In this document: positions 25,354 through 37,400 of the stretch, piece after piece
Numbering within the stretch: the first letter of the stretch is position 1
How the letters are laid out: each line of letters opens with the position of its first letter
From: Phoronis australis
Lineage: Eukaryota; Phoronida; Phoronidae
Direction: 5' to 3'
Assembly (NCBI GenBank): GCA_002633005.1
Contig: NMRA01000440.1
Coordinates: forward strand, 177,748-241,747
Length of the DNA stretch: 64,000 nt
Notes under the pieces: model-generated
Database searches by the model: none
Seen by the model: only the letters and a program-made list of their open reading frames with translations
What the model was told of the DNA's origin: nothing
Translations under genes and position numbers: made by a program

Positions 25354-25471
25354 ATGCGGTCCAACTCAGAGACATTGGATCTGTGGGTGTTAACACGGCT
25401 GATGTTGACGGGTATTGAGCAGACCAGGGTGGAGGCAGCGCGGTTATCACGGATGGAGAGATGTACTAGCA
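25354..25471 (-). CDS. PKD/REJ gene exon 23 (end of REJ module)
   Basis: 118 nt, residues 1843-1880, phase 1 to 2. It contains LVHLSIRDNRAASTLVCSIP and NISRVNTHRSNVSELD. The VxxxxxDxxGA-like strand is where the REJ module closes in polycystin-1. Acceptor TTGCTTACAG, donor CGCAT|GTGAGT. Minisatellites lie on both sides in the introns. The next exon is uncertain. Confidence 0.82.
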
Positions 25472-28400
25472 CTGTAAGCAAGATTAAACCTGACCAATCA
25501 TCCCTGGTGTGGTAAACGCATCAAAAGTTTGTCAACTGGTCCATTGTAAGCGTCATAGCAGATAACGTGACAAATCTAATCTTAAATAATTCATTGTTGT
25601 TCAATGCTTTTAATGCCCCCTGTGTACTGAATGTGATAACACAATATCTACTACAATCATCAACACAATATCTACTACAATCATCAACACAATATCTACT
25701 ACAATCATCAACACAATATCTACTATAATCATCAACACAATATCTACTATAATCATCAACACAATATCTACTATAATCATCAACACAATATCTACTACAA
25801 TCATCAACATGTCACTAATCTGTATCTGTTACAAACAAAAAACCAATAATCAACATTCTGTGCAATATAAAGTTCACTTCTACAAACATAGAGTTACAAA
25901 AACCTTTTTCGACACTCAGCACGAAACTAATTGCCTCCCTTCAAGTTAAGTTTTTGTTTCACAGAAACAAAGCGCCACCTATTGTTGGCCCTTCCGACTC
26001 CTATAGGAACAATAAATCCTTGGCTCACGGTTAGTTTGAATTATTTCTGAATTCATGAATGGCACTCGATTTCTATAGTGAGAAACGTTTAATCAAACCA
26101 AATTACTTAAACATCTAGACACAAGACAAACACGTCACTCAGCCAATCTGTGCTAGTCAAGCCACAATTCAGGGAAGTTGTGTCCCTAGTGTCATGTGTC
26201 ATTAGCCAATGTCACCCCTACCACGATGACCACAACAGAGTATTTGTACCAACCTACCTTGACTAATGGCGGCGGGGCTGGCAGCAGGCAGGGAGAATTG
26301 TACCTCATTCTGTTCCCCCCTGTAGATCAGGTTATTCGGCAGGTGATCCCCTGTACTGTAACTCACCTCGTAGGTCAACGGCAGATTCTACAACACATAC
26401 AGTAAGAACAAACTGACGCATTTTGCCCAAATTATTTCGAGTTCCCTGAAGTTATGGTGAATAATGAGAAAGAAATAAGACGAAAAATAAGAGTAAGAAT
26501 TATTTTGAAAGTCAGCCGGAAATTTTATGCATCCAAAGTTCGTTAATTATCGAAGACAGGGTTTTTTTTACATTTTTTGAAAACAACTGTGTAGCAGAGC
26601 CAGTCGAATGATTGGTTGCCAAGCAACCAGTCTGTCATAACCAGTTCTTCATGTAGTTTAACCCAGCACCCACAAGTGAACCTGCACCAATAATCTGGTA
26701 TTTGATTCGTTTATAATACTTCTCCTTCAATACCTAGTGTTAACGCCCAAAAAAAACGAGAAGAACACCAAATTCAGGACATGAACAATAGCGAGTTATA
26801 CCTGCCAGAGACTGACAGTGAAACATAGGGACATGTGCCAAACATGAAATAATTGAATAAAAAATCGATAAAACAAATTTCTTTCCAAAATAGGCACATG
26901 GGCCTAGATACATGCACACATGGGCCTAGATACATGCAAATATTGTAGAATGTGATGCTGAGGTTTTTTACTACTTATCCTATATGCGTGATAGTATGAC
27001 CATGAGGTACGGGTCGTATTGTGAGGTTTGATATGGAAGACCTACTTTTCCATATTCATTACGCGTTGAATATGGATTTTCCGTATTCAACGCGCGTTGA
27101 ATACGGATGCCTTCTTTCTCGCCAAAATTCCTGCTGAGAACACAATACACTACAGTTGGTAGAAACATGATTATATATATAACATCACTTTGGGTTCAGC
27201 TCCGTGCGCAATATTTTCACATGCCAATACTATGATATGAGTTCTGAAAATTAAACAAAAAAGTGAAATGAAAATGTCGTTGACAATGTTTCTTAATATA
27301 TCGTAAAATTTTGCACCTGAGTAGAACACTTAAATCACAAAAAGTCTCGAACTTGTCACAATATATTTTGGATTAGGAGAGCAATATACTTTACAAATCA
27401 GGGCTTGGAATGACCAATGACAAAAAACGCGGAAACTTTTACGGCCCAAATCATGCGCGCTACCCAGCCTTGAAATGGTCGATGTGAATCTTTCCCCGAC
27501 AAAAATCGGGAGGACTAAAAAAAAGTTACCACCAACAGTAGCATGCGTCTGCGTCCTTTTAGCTCGTCCGTCCACTCCCAACCCACACATTTTTGGCTGC
27601 AGAGCCATAGTATTTGTCGCCGCGGTTTACAATAACACGAGACACCATTGAAAATCCCACCTTGCTATCCCAGATGCCCCGGCAATGTTGACAATTTACG
27701 TTCCTCCGAAACATAAAGCGCAACTTCCGCTTTTCGAGGTGAACGTCGTCTGCAACGCCGCGGTAAGAAAGGAATTTGCCGCGGAAATTTTATATCTAAT
27801 CCGATTTTTTTTACGCGGAAATATAATAAAATGCACGGATAGAACATTTGAAAAAAGCGGAAATCAGCATTTCCGCGGAAAATTCCAAGCCCTGACAAAT
27901 GCATACCTTCTTTTAGTCACCTGTTGCACTACACCAGTTGAGGTTCTTTACGGTCAAATATGAGTCAATTTTTAAATTCGTTCTCAAAAAAATCAAAATA
28001 CGTTGAGTCCAACCGCAAAACTGCAACTTCTGTAAACACTGTATTTCTGTCAATTTTACGATTAATTTCGGAATACTTTCTACCTAAAATGATAAGAACA
28101 GCGCGCAAGGAGCATTTTAAGAAGTGTCTGAACGTGCATCAGCCACAACGTCTGGGTGTCCTGCACAGATATTACTCAACAAAGTCAAGAAAAATTGCCA
28201 GAAATGTAAGAAAACTTCAAGTTAGAAATAGATTTAGCTCAAACTGTAATGAAAATACTGAAAATAGTAGATATGCATCCCAAGCCTGTAGCTAAATTAC
28301 AACTTGACTGCCGTGTCGTGCAGGCTGCAAAAAATTCATTCATAAAAAATTTACGTGCAAGTATACATGTCACGCGATCTGCGTCCATCATCAATAAAAA

Positions 28401-31400
28401 ATGAGCAATCTGTGTGAACCCGCTTCTTTAAACAATCCTCAGTGGGGCGCATTCGATAAATAGGTTTGTACCCTCGTTCAAATACTTTTGCATATCACGA
28501 ATCTCGATATAATAACCACTGGTACAAACACGTAGGTTGTATAACCTATGTTTACAACTGAAATCACCTTTAGCTTGAATCTTCAAAATGAGTTTGTATT
28601 AAGGCTAATTATGAGTTTTTACTAGAATGAAGAGCTCTTGGCAGAAGCTTTTCTCTCCGTTAAAGTCTGTCAAATATGTCTCAGCTTCTTCTTGAAGCCT
28701 GAGGTGGATTAACACAAGAGTGGACTTCTTTAGTCAACTCCTCTAGTTCTGAAGATATTGTCATCGAATTTGAAGCTTGTAAACAACTGAACAACAGCAA
28801 GACTACTTCAGAGATACATTTTGATTTGGATTGGTTTGTGTTCTGATGTCACACAGAAGACTGAACATAAAAATGAAAGCGCTCCGAGGAGCGAAACTTG
28901 GCGAAATTAACAGATAAGACGACGCTAGAGATGATGACGAAGATGATGGATATGACGATGATGGTGGCAATGATGAACAATACAGGTAATGATAACATTC
29001 CTATGACAAATTTAGAGGTCAGAAATCAGTAATAGGCTACAGTCTTGAGCGACACTTGGCGAACTGAAAAGACGATGACGGAGATGATGACGAAGATGAC
29101 AAATATGATGATGGTGGTGGTGATGAGGAACAACATCATAGCATTCATATGACGAACGTAGATGTCATAAATCAGTAAGGAATAGGCTACAGTCTTGTTC
29201 AATAGAAGCTAAACAAACATCAATGCAGCAAGATCGCTCAACAAAGGAACAGCGCTATCAGAAAATTTCAAATAATTCGAAAAGTAGACGTCCTAGCGAA
29301 AAATGGAAAACATCTTCTGAAAGCCCGTTCAAAACTGTTTCTTAATTGATAGTATTGCAAAATTACGTTAGTTCTTCGAAAAATTGAAATTTTGCGGGTT
29401 TTTTTTTGAAATTCAAAGTCAAATAACTCGAAAACGGTAAGTCTGAGAAAAAATCGTTAAGGTTCTTTTGAAAGAGTATACCTCAGAGAAAACACATGCA
29501 AAAATTCACGTCATTTTCTCTCCCATTTAAAATGGCACTCTGGCACGACTGAAAATGGGTCAACATGCGTCAGATTCGCCATCTTGGAATCAACTTCCAT
29601 TTTTTTTTAGGATTGCATAATAGCCGGCAACAGAAAACTAATACCTGAAAAATTTCAAAGAAATTGGTTTTTTAAAGTGCTCTCTACAGGACAAAACATT
29701 TTTTCCCGAAATCGAGGTGCGCATACGCCATTGCCGATATTTCTGACATTTTTGACCAGAAGTAAATGATTTCTAGCATAGTCGGAGGACCTGTATAGTT
29801 TCATAATTGTGCCGACTTTGAGCCCGATAGTCAAAAATTGCGGGTTCTATGAGCAACTGAATAAGAAATCGGAAACAAAATGGCCGCCATGTCCGCCATA
29901 TTGGATCTGATCATGACCAAAAACAATAGGCTTCCAGCACTTCCGGAGCTACACCTTGGGTGTAAATTTCATGTGGATAGGACGAAAATTGCGACCAGTA
30001 GAGTGCGAACAAAAAAAAAACTTGACATCAGAGCAACATACTTGGCAAAATTTATTAATCATTGACACATTGCCATTATTACTTGATTTGGACAGATTAT
30101 GGAGTTATGAGCCATTACCACACACAATCTAACACTGTGCCACCAGCCCATCAGCTAATTCGAAAGTATTAAGGAGAAATTTCTGAAAGAACCTTATGGA
30201 ATAAAAAAATCTACATAACCCATCACAAAATTGGCTGAAATTTTACTAGTAAACTTATATCTATCTAAAATGACACCAACCACTGTAATACACTCTTTGA
30301 CGTCTTCGTCTATTTTTATACTTCCTGAAAGTTTTACCAGAAACATGCAAAATTTTCAGGTAAAAAATTACTTCTTTTTAAACCACAATATTAGCGTCAA
30401 ATGGCAGATACAACTGTGTAATAACCCATAAGGTTATCTCACTTGTGAGATAACGATTTGGCGGGAAACCGAGGACGGAGTCGAACCGGGGACCTTGAAA
30501 TTGTTGCTCGCCGACTTTACCAGTACACCATGCAGCGACCGACGTCATCAAGAGTGAAAATAGAATACTTAAATGAGCACGTGCAATAATCGCATGTTCA
30601 ACAAACCGCATTGTACTGTACTTATACGCTATGAAAAATAAGACACATAATTTCCATAAAAATGATATCTTAATTCAGTGAAAATTTTCTCTCATGACCT
30701 CTTACTTGTAAATCACCAATCTACTGTTTGAATGCGAGTATCGTTTCGTCAGGATCTTTGACTTGAGAATTATATTCAGTTACCAGTGGTAACCTACTTT
30801 AGCAGACGATAATTTCCCAGTCGAAGCTTAGCGAGAAAAAAACGTGTTTTAAGCTATAATAGTTGGTAAACCTTAATTTATCAATTCAATTTATTTCTAT
30901 TATATTTAAGTTTTCAAATGGTTTTGAGTAAAAGCATTATTTGACAAAAATAGCCCGGTTTTTCTTAAAAGGTCACAACCTCCGACCCCGGGCCTCTGAC
31001 ATAGAAAGTAGTTACAAAGCCGTGGAGAGTCAGAAAAGGTAAATCAATTCATTGCAATGTTTCTCGTTTAGTATGTGGTATATGTTCTCAGCTGTTATCC
31101 CCCTTATCTAGAGCCCTCGTGGATTTTGGAGGATTATCACCCTCGGGGTGAACACTCCTCGGGCGATAATTCTCCAAAATCCACTCGGGCTCTAGATAAC
31201 GGGGGATAACGACTTCGCCATGTAATAATCTATATTGAACAGGATTAATCAGTGTAGATTAGAAACTGATATTCGATACTGCGTAGGCATGTACAATATT
31301 CATCCCCCAGTCCAAAAATATATAATTCTCAAAGAAATGAAATAACACCGCTTTGTGAGGCAACTCCTTTCGTCGTACAACCTAATTCAAGTACCCAAAC

Positions 31401-34400
31401 TCAAACTAAGTTATTGATAAGAATATAGCAAGCCGTTTACAAAACGACTCTTGAAATTAGTAGACAATGAACAAGAGTTACAATTACAATCAAAAGTCTG
31501 GTTGCCTTTTGATTTTATGCACAGAAATTCAACTGAAAACTCGCATTTTAGTTGTCATGTGTCAAGTATTTGGTGCAACTGCTCAGTAATAAAAAATACA
31601 AACACTGATTGAAAGTTTTTAATAGGCAGTAGAATCATTATTAGTGTGCAGAATGATCTTGCTTACAATTTTTATGCTCTCAAACTGGTTGGTTGTACGA
31701 GAGTTGTAATTAGACTTTTAGTACAGAGGGTAAATCCGGCAAGTGACACCTTGTGGCACTACAGTAGAACTTCCTGTCCATGGAAATGACTGCTGTAGTG
31801 TAGTTTGAAAATGCTTGCATTAAGAAGTCTTTATCAAGGAAGGAAGCTACACAAGAATTGCACACAAAGTGCAGCTGATTATTTAGGATATACTTGTAAT
31901 GTGACTGAGCCAGTTTTTGAATAGGAGCTCATCTTGGCCAGGTAGAGGGGGTGTGTATGGTATATTGCTCAGTGCACCGGTGCAGAGTATTGTTCACTTC
32001 ATTGGGTGAAATAAATGCTCCCTTGGGCATTGACAGACACATGTGTGATCTAGTGAGGGAAGCTGCACCTGATGACAATGCAAGGCAGTGGGTGTCTACC
32101 TCCAGTGTATTTGGAATATCGGCACTTCCATCGGCTTCTTACGAAGGCAGCTGGCCACGTTCCACTTTTAATGAAATTGAGTCAAGGTGGGCACTACACA
32201 AAGGCAAACGGAGTTCCAGATTTGCTCACGATGTGAAAGTGTTATTGACAGAAAGTTTGCATCTGGACAAACAACAGGTGTCAAGTGTACCCCTACTAAA
32301 GAAACGAGGTTAACGAACAATGGCCAGACAAAACCCTTTAATTGAAATGACTGGCTAAACAAGGCCCAAATCAGTGGCTTTTTTCTCCCATGACTGCCTC
32401 TTCTTAAGCTGTCTGCAGGACGGAGATGCGCACACGATGAAGGGAGGACTATTAAGATCCCAACTATTACATGAAGATCTGACCATTTATTACATGAAGA
32501 TCTGACCTAACATCCAGTCCGTTCTACTAGAAAGTTCTGTTAATGCCTTTTTGCTGTTGGTTGATTGTCGAAATTTAAAAATCCACACATGGCTACCAAT
32601 CCCTCAACTTTTGGGCAGAATATCGACCCCATTAACCTCAGAAACATATTGAAAAATCCCGCAAAATTCGTCACATGATGCCCAAAAATTTCCTTCAAGT
32701 GATTGAAAAATTCCCTTCGAGGTTCAAACCACTTGTAACTCACACATATGACAATTCAAAAAAGCACAAAATGTTAGTTTTGGTTACTTGAGGCAGAGCC
32801 TATAAAGGCTTGCAACACGGTGGGGGTGCTATTGATGGTGACCGGTAGGTAGAATTTTCCCTTTCACCCCAAATATTCCCCTATCAGAAGGCACAGATAC
32901 CTTGAACAGATGAACGAGGGCCCTGCCAGAATTATTTCTTAACGTTCATACATTTTAATTTGTTCAGTATTTTATATCGTCACATGAATTTATTCTGTGG
33001 ACAGAAGGAAAAAAATACAAAATATTTGTACTTTAAATCATTGTTACCATAAGGGTTGAAATTTACAAAAGCACTTTTTCCGCTCAAGTCCAAGGGGGAG
33101 CTTCAGATAGCGATTACTTGACATACAGCATCACGTAGAGTTTCTAAAAATCCCACTTACGCATATTTGATAAAGACCAAGGTCACTAGATTTAATAATT
33201 ACGTCCTTCAGCACTTTTACACGTTACAAGCTCTCACCATAACATCTCACTGTATCACTAACCTCCATAGCAAGGATTACTGTTCTGTAAAGAATGACCT
33301 ATATGCAAATGTTTGAATGCATACATAAGGGTCATTACATAGATGCTCATGTTCAAATACATGTAAAACGGTTTATTCAAGTGGACATTTTTACTTTCAC
33401 GCCAGTTCCATGAGAATTATGAAACAAATGCATCTTTTGGGTGCACAAATCCAGACCATCAGAGGCAAAAACATGGTTTATGCAATCAAGATTCTTTCTG
33501 AGTGACCGCTTAAGCAGACACTGCCAACAGTTTCTTTAGGCTAAAATGCAACTACACAAATCTTAGAAAAAATCACAAAGAAGAAAAGATTTCATAACCC
33601 ATACTCGAGCCCGTTGAAAGGTAAAAGTTAAGTTTTCTAGTTACATGTTACACTCTGACATACTGTATTGCAGAGACTGAGTAACACTGTGTTATACAAT
33701 AGTGCTTTGTAATATGTTGATGCATCAAAGTCGCCCCCCAGAACCTCCAGAATAACTGCTACTTTTACTCTTGTCCCTACCCTTCCAGGTACTGCCCCAT
33801 CACTACCAATTCGAAATGAATGTTGTCACCAGACTACGTAGGAAAATCACTTAAGGTAACAAAAGGGGGATAACAGCTCGTCCCTCCCCGACACCCCCTT
33901 TTTTGGGCTTCCAATGGTCCCAAAACCCTCAAATTGAAAAAATACCTCCAAATTCACATAGCGTATACAAATGACTATGTTTGTAGTACATACTTGAATA
34001 AAACTGCCGTGTAATGACTGTATCTAGGTAGCCAGATACAACAAGGTATACTCAATAACAGAACATGTAAACCACTACGAGGGCAAAAGACCAAACTTTT
34101 GACTTTATGTATTAAATTATAAACTAGCCCAATACTACCAAATCACACTGGTTTCATATTCACATGTGCTATATCCTTTGCTTGCTTTCTCACTGGAAAT
34201 GGCCAAAATCAACCCGTTGAAAATTCACCAAAATTCTCAATTTTTTGGAAAGCCAGTTTAAAATGTCTAACTGAAATATCAAAAGTGTTTCTGAATCCTA
34301 AGATTAGATACATTCACAGAAAAAATAGCTATTCCTAACTTTTTATGCTGTCTCAATAATCTTGTAAATATGACAGCTTTTTAACTAAAATTAGTGTCGA

Positions 34401-37400
34401 AAAAATCATTTTTGCAAGATCAGCATAAAAACAAAAACGAGGCTTGTGTCATAAAAATCAAAGGTGACTTAGTGCATACCTAGGAGCAGGCCTTTATGCA
34501 GTGTAGGTCCTGGCGTCCATTTGGACGCCCTAGCACTAATCTGGACACCCTGGTAAGGACGCCCAATGTATCATTTGGACGCCCACTGTCAATAGGAACC
34601 TTTCAAGTTTGGACTCACACATTGTAATGATTACTAGGAAGCCTCTGAAGGCTCACAGTGGGGGCTCTTTTTTCAAAGCAGGAAGAAATATACAATGTAT
34701 ATACAATGTTGCTATGCTCACACTTGGATGATAGCATTGTAAAAGTCTTGGTCTACAGTTTTTTAGTAAAAATGCTCACTTAACTTAGATGCAAAAACCT
34801 TGGTCTATGCATTTTTTGTAAAAAAAATCTGTGTGGGGAGATTGCTGGGGGTGGGGGGTTACGCATCAGAGTCATGGACGCCCTGGAATATTGGGAACTC
34901 CATTTTGGACACCCTACGGTGTATTTTTGAAATCCTGGATAAAGGCCTGCCTAGGAGTAGACCAAGCCTTCATAAAGTTTTAGGAAAATCTGTCACAGTC
35001 GATGTAGAATCAACTAAAGGTGCTCTCAGAAATTCCTACTTAAAGCCTTTTTATTTTATCCACATTCAATATCACAATTGTTTTTAAAAAACTATTCACA
35101 ACCAGGTGAATGCAAACCTGCATCAAGCCATTGCTGCTCTCACTATTACGCTTCTATAGAAAAGATGGGTTTTCAAAGGCTAAAATACTCATTAAGGTTT
35201 TTCAAAATCCTTTTTTTAAAAACTGGTAGTTGACTGACTGAATGGTAACAGCTCAAACATAGCCTCCTTCAATGACTTACTAAGCTAATGTAGTAAAACA
35301 GTGACTTTCATTCTCAGTCAGTATGTTGTTTTCAGATACCAAAATTGAGGCCAAACCGAGGTTAGCAGCACCATTTTGGGGTCTGAAAACCAACAAACTG
35401 ACCTCACTGAAGTTGTATATTAATGCTTATACTAAAATCTTTAACAGTGCTGCTGTTGAATGTATACCGCACTGGTATTTTGATATGTCAATTAATTTTC
35501 CAACTATTCCAACACAATAGTCAAACGTCAATAGATGGCACTACCTACCTTGTCATCATCCTGCCATCCAATACACACCACTTTGAATGTGGTCTCCTCC
35601 TCAATGCCTTCTGTTGGAAAAATGGTACACCTGCCTTTCACAGGACTAGCGTTGATTCGGAAATAGACCTTGGCATCACCACGACGACCAGAGGCACCTA
35701 TGGGAGATAAATGAAACTAGAGGTGCTGAAGCCTTAATAAGGGCATTTTCAGAGGGAAGTCATTCAATGTGTTTTGACAGACAAACTCATTTGAAAAACA
35801 CCCCATCCAGTAATCCCGTCTTACAAAAAAGCCCCCTCTCCTACTAGAGGGAATTTTACTCAGGAAGGAACGTGTTTTGTTGCTTTTGGCTTCATGGCCA
35901 GTCCATTTTACCTTTTATATTTAAATCCTCTAGCCATAAACACAAACGATTCAGTCACTATAATTCCTACATCATGTGCTTGGGGCATGAAACGTTTAAC
36001 ATTTTCTTAGCAATGATACATTCATTATCAAATGAACAAGTCACACAATAGGTGCATAGGCAGTTAGCCTCAACTTACAGCCACCCCACTCACCAGACAC
36101 TTCACTATCCGTCAGCCCCACCATTACCCCCCACGGTCAGCCCACTCACCAGACACTGCACTATCTCAGGGCTTGGAATGACCCATGACAAAAAAAGAGT
36201 AAATTTTTACGGCCCTAAATACAAATTTCAATCTAAACCGTACCTCAACAGATCAAAAATAAACATTAGTACCACAAGATGCCCTGTTACTGTGTCGTGT
36301 TGGCAAAACGCACTCCTCTTAAGCAGTACCTGACATCTATTTCAGCAACAGAGCACAAACCTTGGTTTGTGAACACATTGACCGTTTCTTTGATCCACAA
36401 TTCCACGAAATATTTCGTCTAATTCACGCTACACGCATTTTTGACCGCAGAATCGCACTATTTGTCATCGCGATTTTATACCAAATGCAGATGCCATTGA
36501 TGAACCACGCTATCCCAGGCACTTGAATTTATCTGTTCCTCATATGCCACTGACGTCACTCACGACTAAGAAAACATGTTTGTTATATATGGTTAGGAGT
36601 CATCGGCAAATTCGAGCTCCCCTGTGATCCGCAATTACAATTTTCATTCCTTCGAAACATAAAGAGCAGTTTCCGCTTTTTGAGTCGTCGGCAACGCCGG
36701 GGTGAGAAACCAATCTACCGCGATACTTTTATGGTAAATCCGATTTTTCCGCGGAAATATAACAAAAATATGCGGATCGAATATAAGAAAAAGTGGAAAT
36801 CCGCGTTCCCACGGACAATTGCAAGCCTTGTATCTGTCACTGCCACCATTACTCCTCCATTGTCACCCCACTCAGTAAGCCCTGCACTACTTATCAGCCT
36901 CACCATAACCCCGCCCATGGCCACCCCACCCCACTCACATGGCCCTGCACTACTTATCAGCCTCACCATAACCCCGCCCATGGCCACCCCACCCCACTCA
37001 CATGGCCCTGCACTACTTATCAGCCTCACCATAACCCCGCCCNATGGCCCTGCACTATCTATCAGCCCCACCATAACTCCACCCATGGCCAATCTACTCA
37101 CCAGGCTCTGAAGCAGTAAATTGGACCAGATAACGGCGCCCTTGACTCAATACGCCAGGTTTCAACACCAGGGACTTGTTCTTCAGTCCTGTGCCCGTCT
37201 GGTCCGCTCGAATGATGATCCGGTAACGAGTTTCCGTCAGGATGTGCTCGTCAAAACCCCCCTGATGATTTCCATCCACTGCCGGGTCCACAGGGCCACC
37301 GTTGGGAGGTGGAGTTGTCACTGAGCCAGTGTTGCCCTGTCCCTGATTTTGGCCACTACCCTGGCCACGCCCACCACCACCTCCTTCCTTGATCTCACCT

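Noticed and set aside
25610-25810. Minus-strand ORF repeating eight residues (MIVVDIVL-like)
   Set aside because: It is a by-product of the 24-bp minisatellite in an intron.
27960-28295. 111-codon plus-strand ORF rich in K, R and N
   Set aside because: Low-complexity composition, no family resemblance, no splice context.
30455-30545. A functional tRNA gene
   Set aside because: The B box is good, but the anticodon and acceptor stems do not pair.
36680-37111. 143-codon plus-strand ORF and its 128-codon minus-strand partner
   Set aside because: The frame runs from the TIR element into the 63-bp minisatellite and contains an N. Both strands are open because the unit has no stops.
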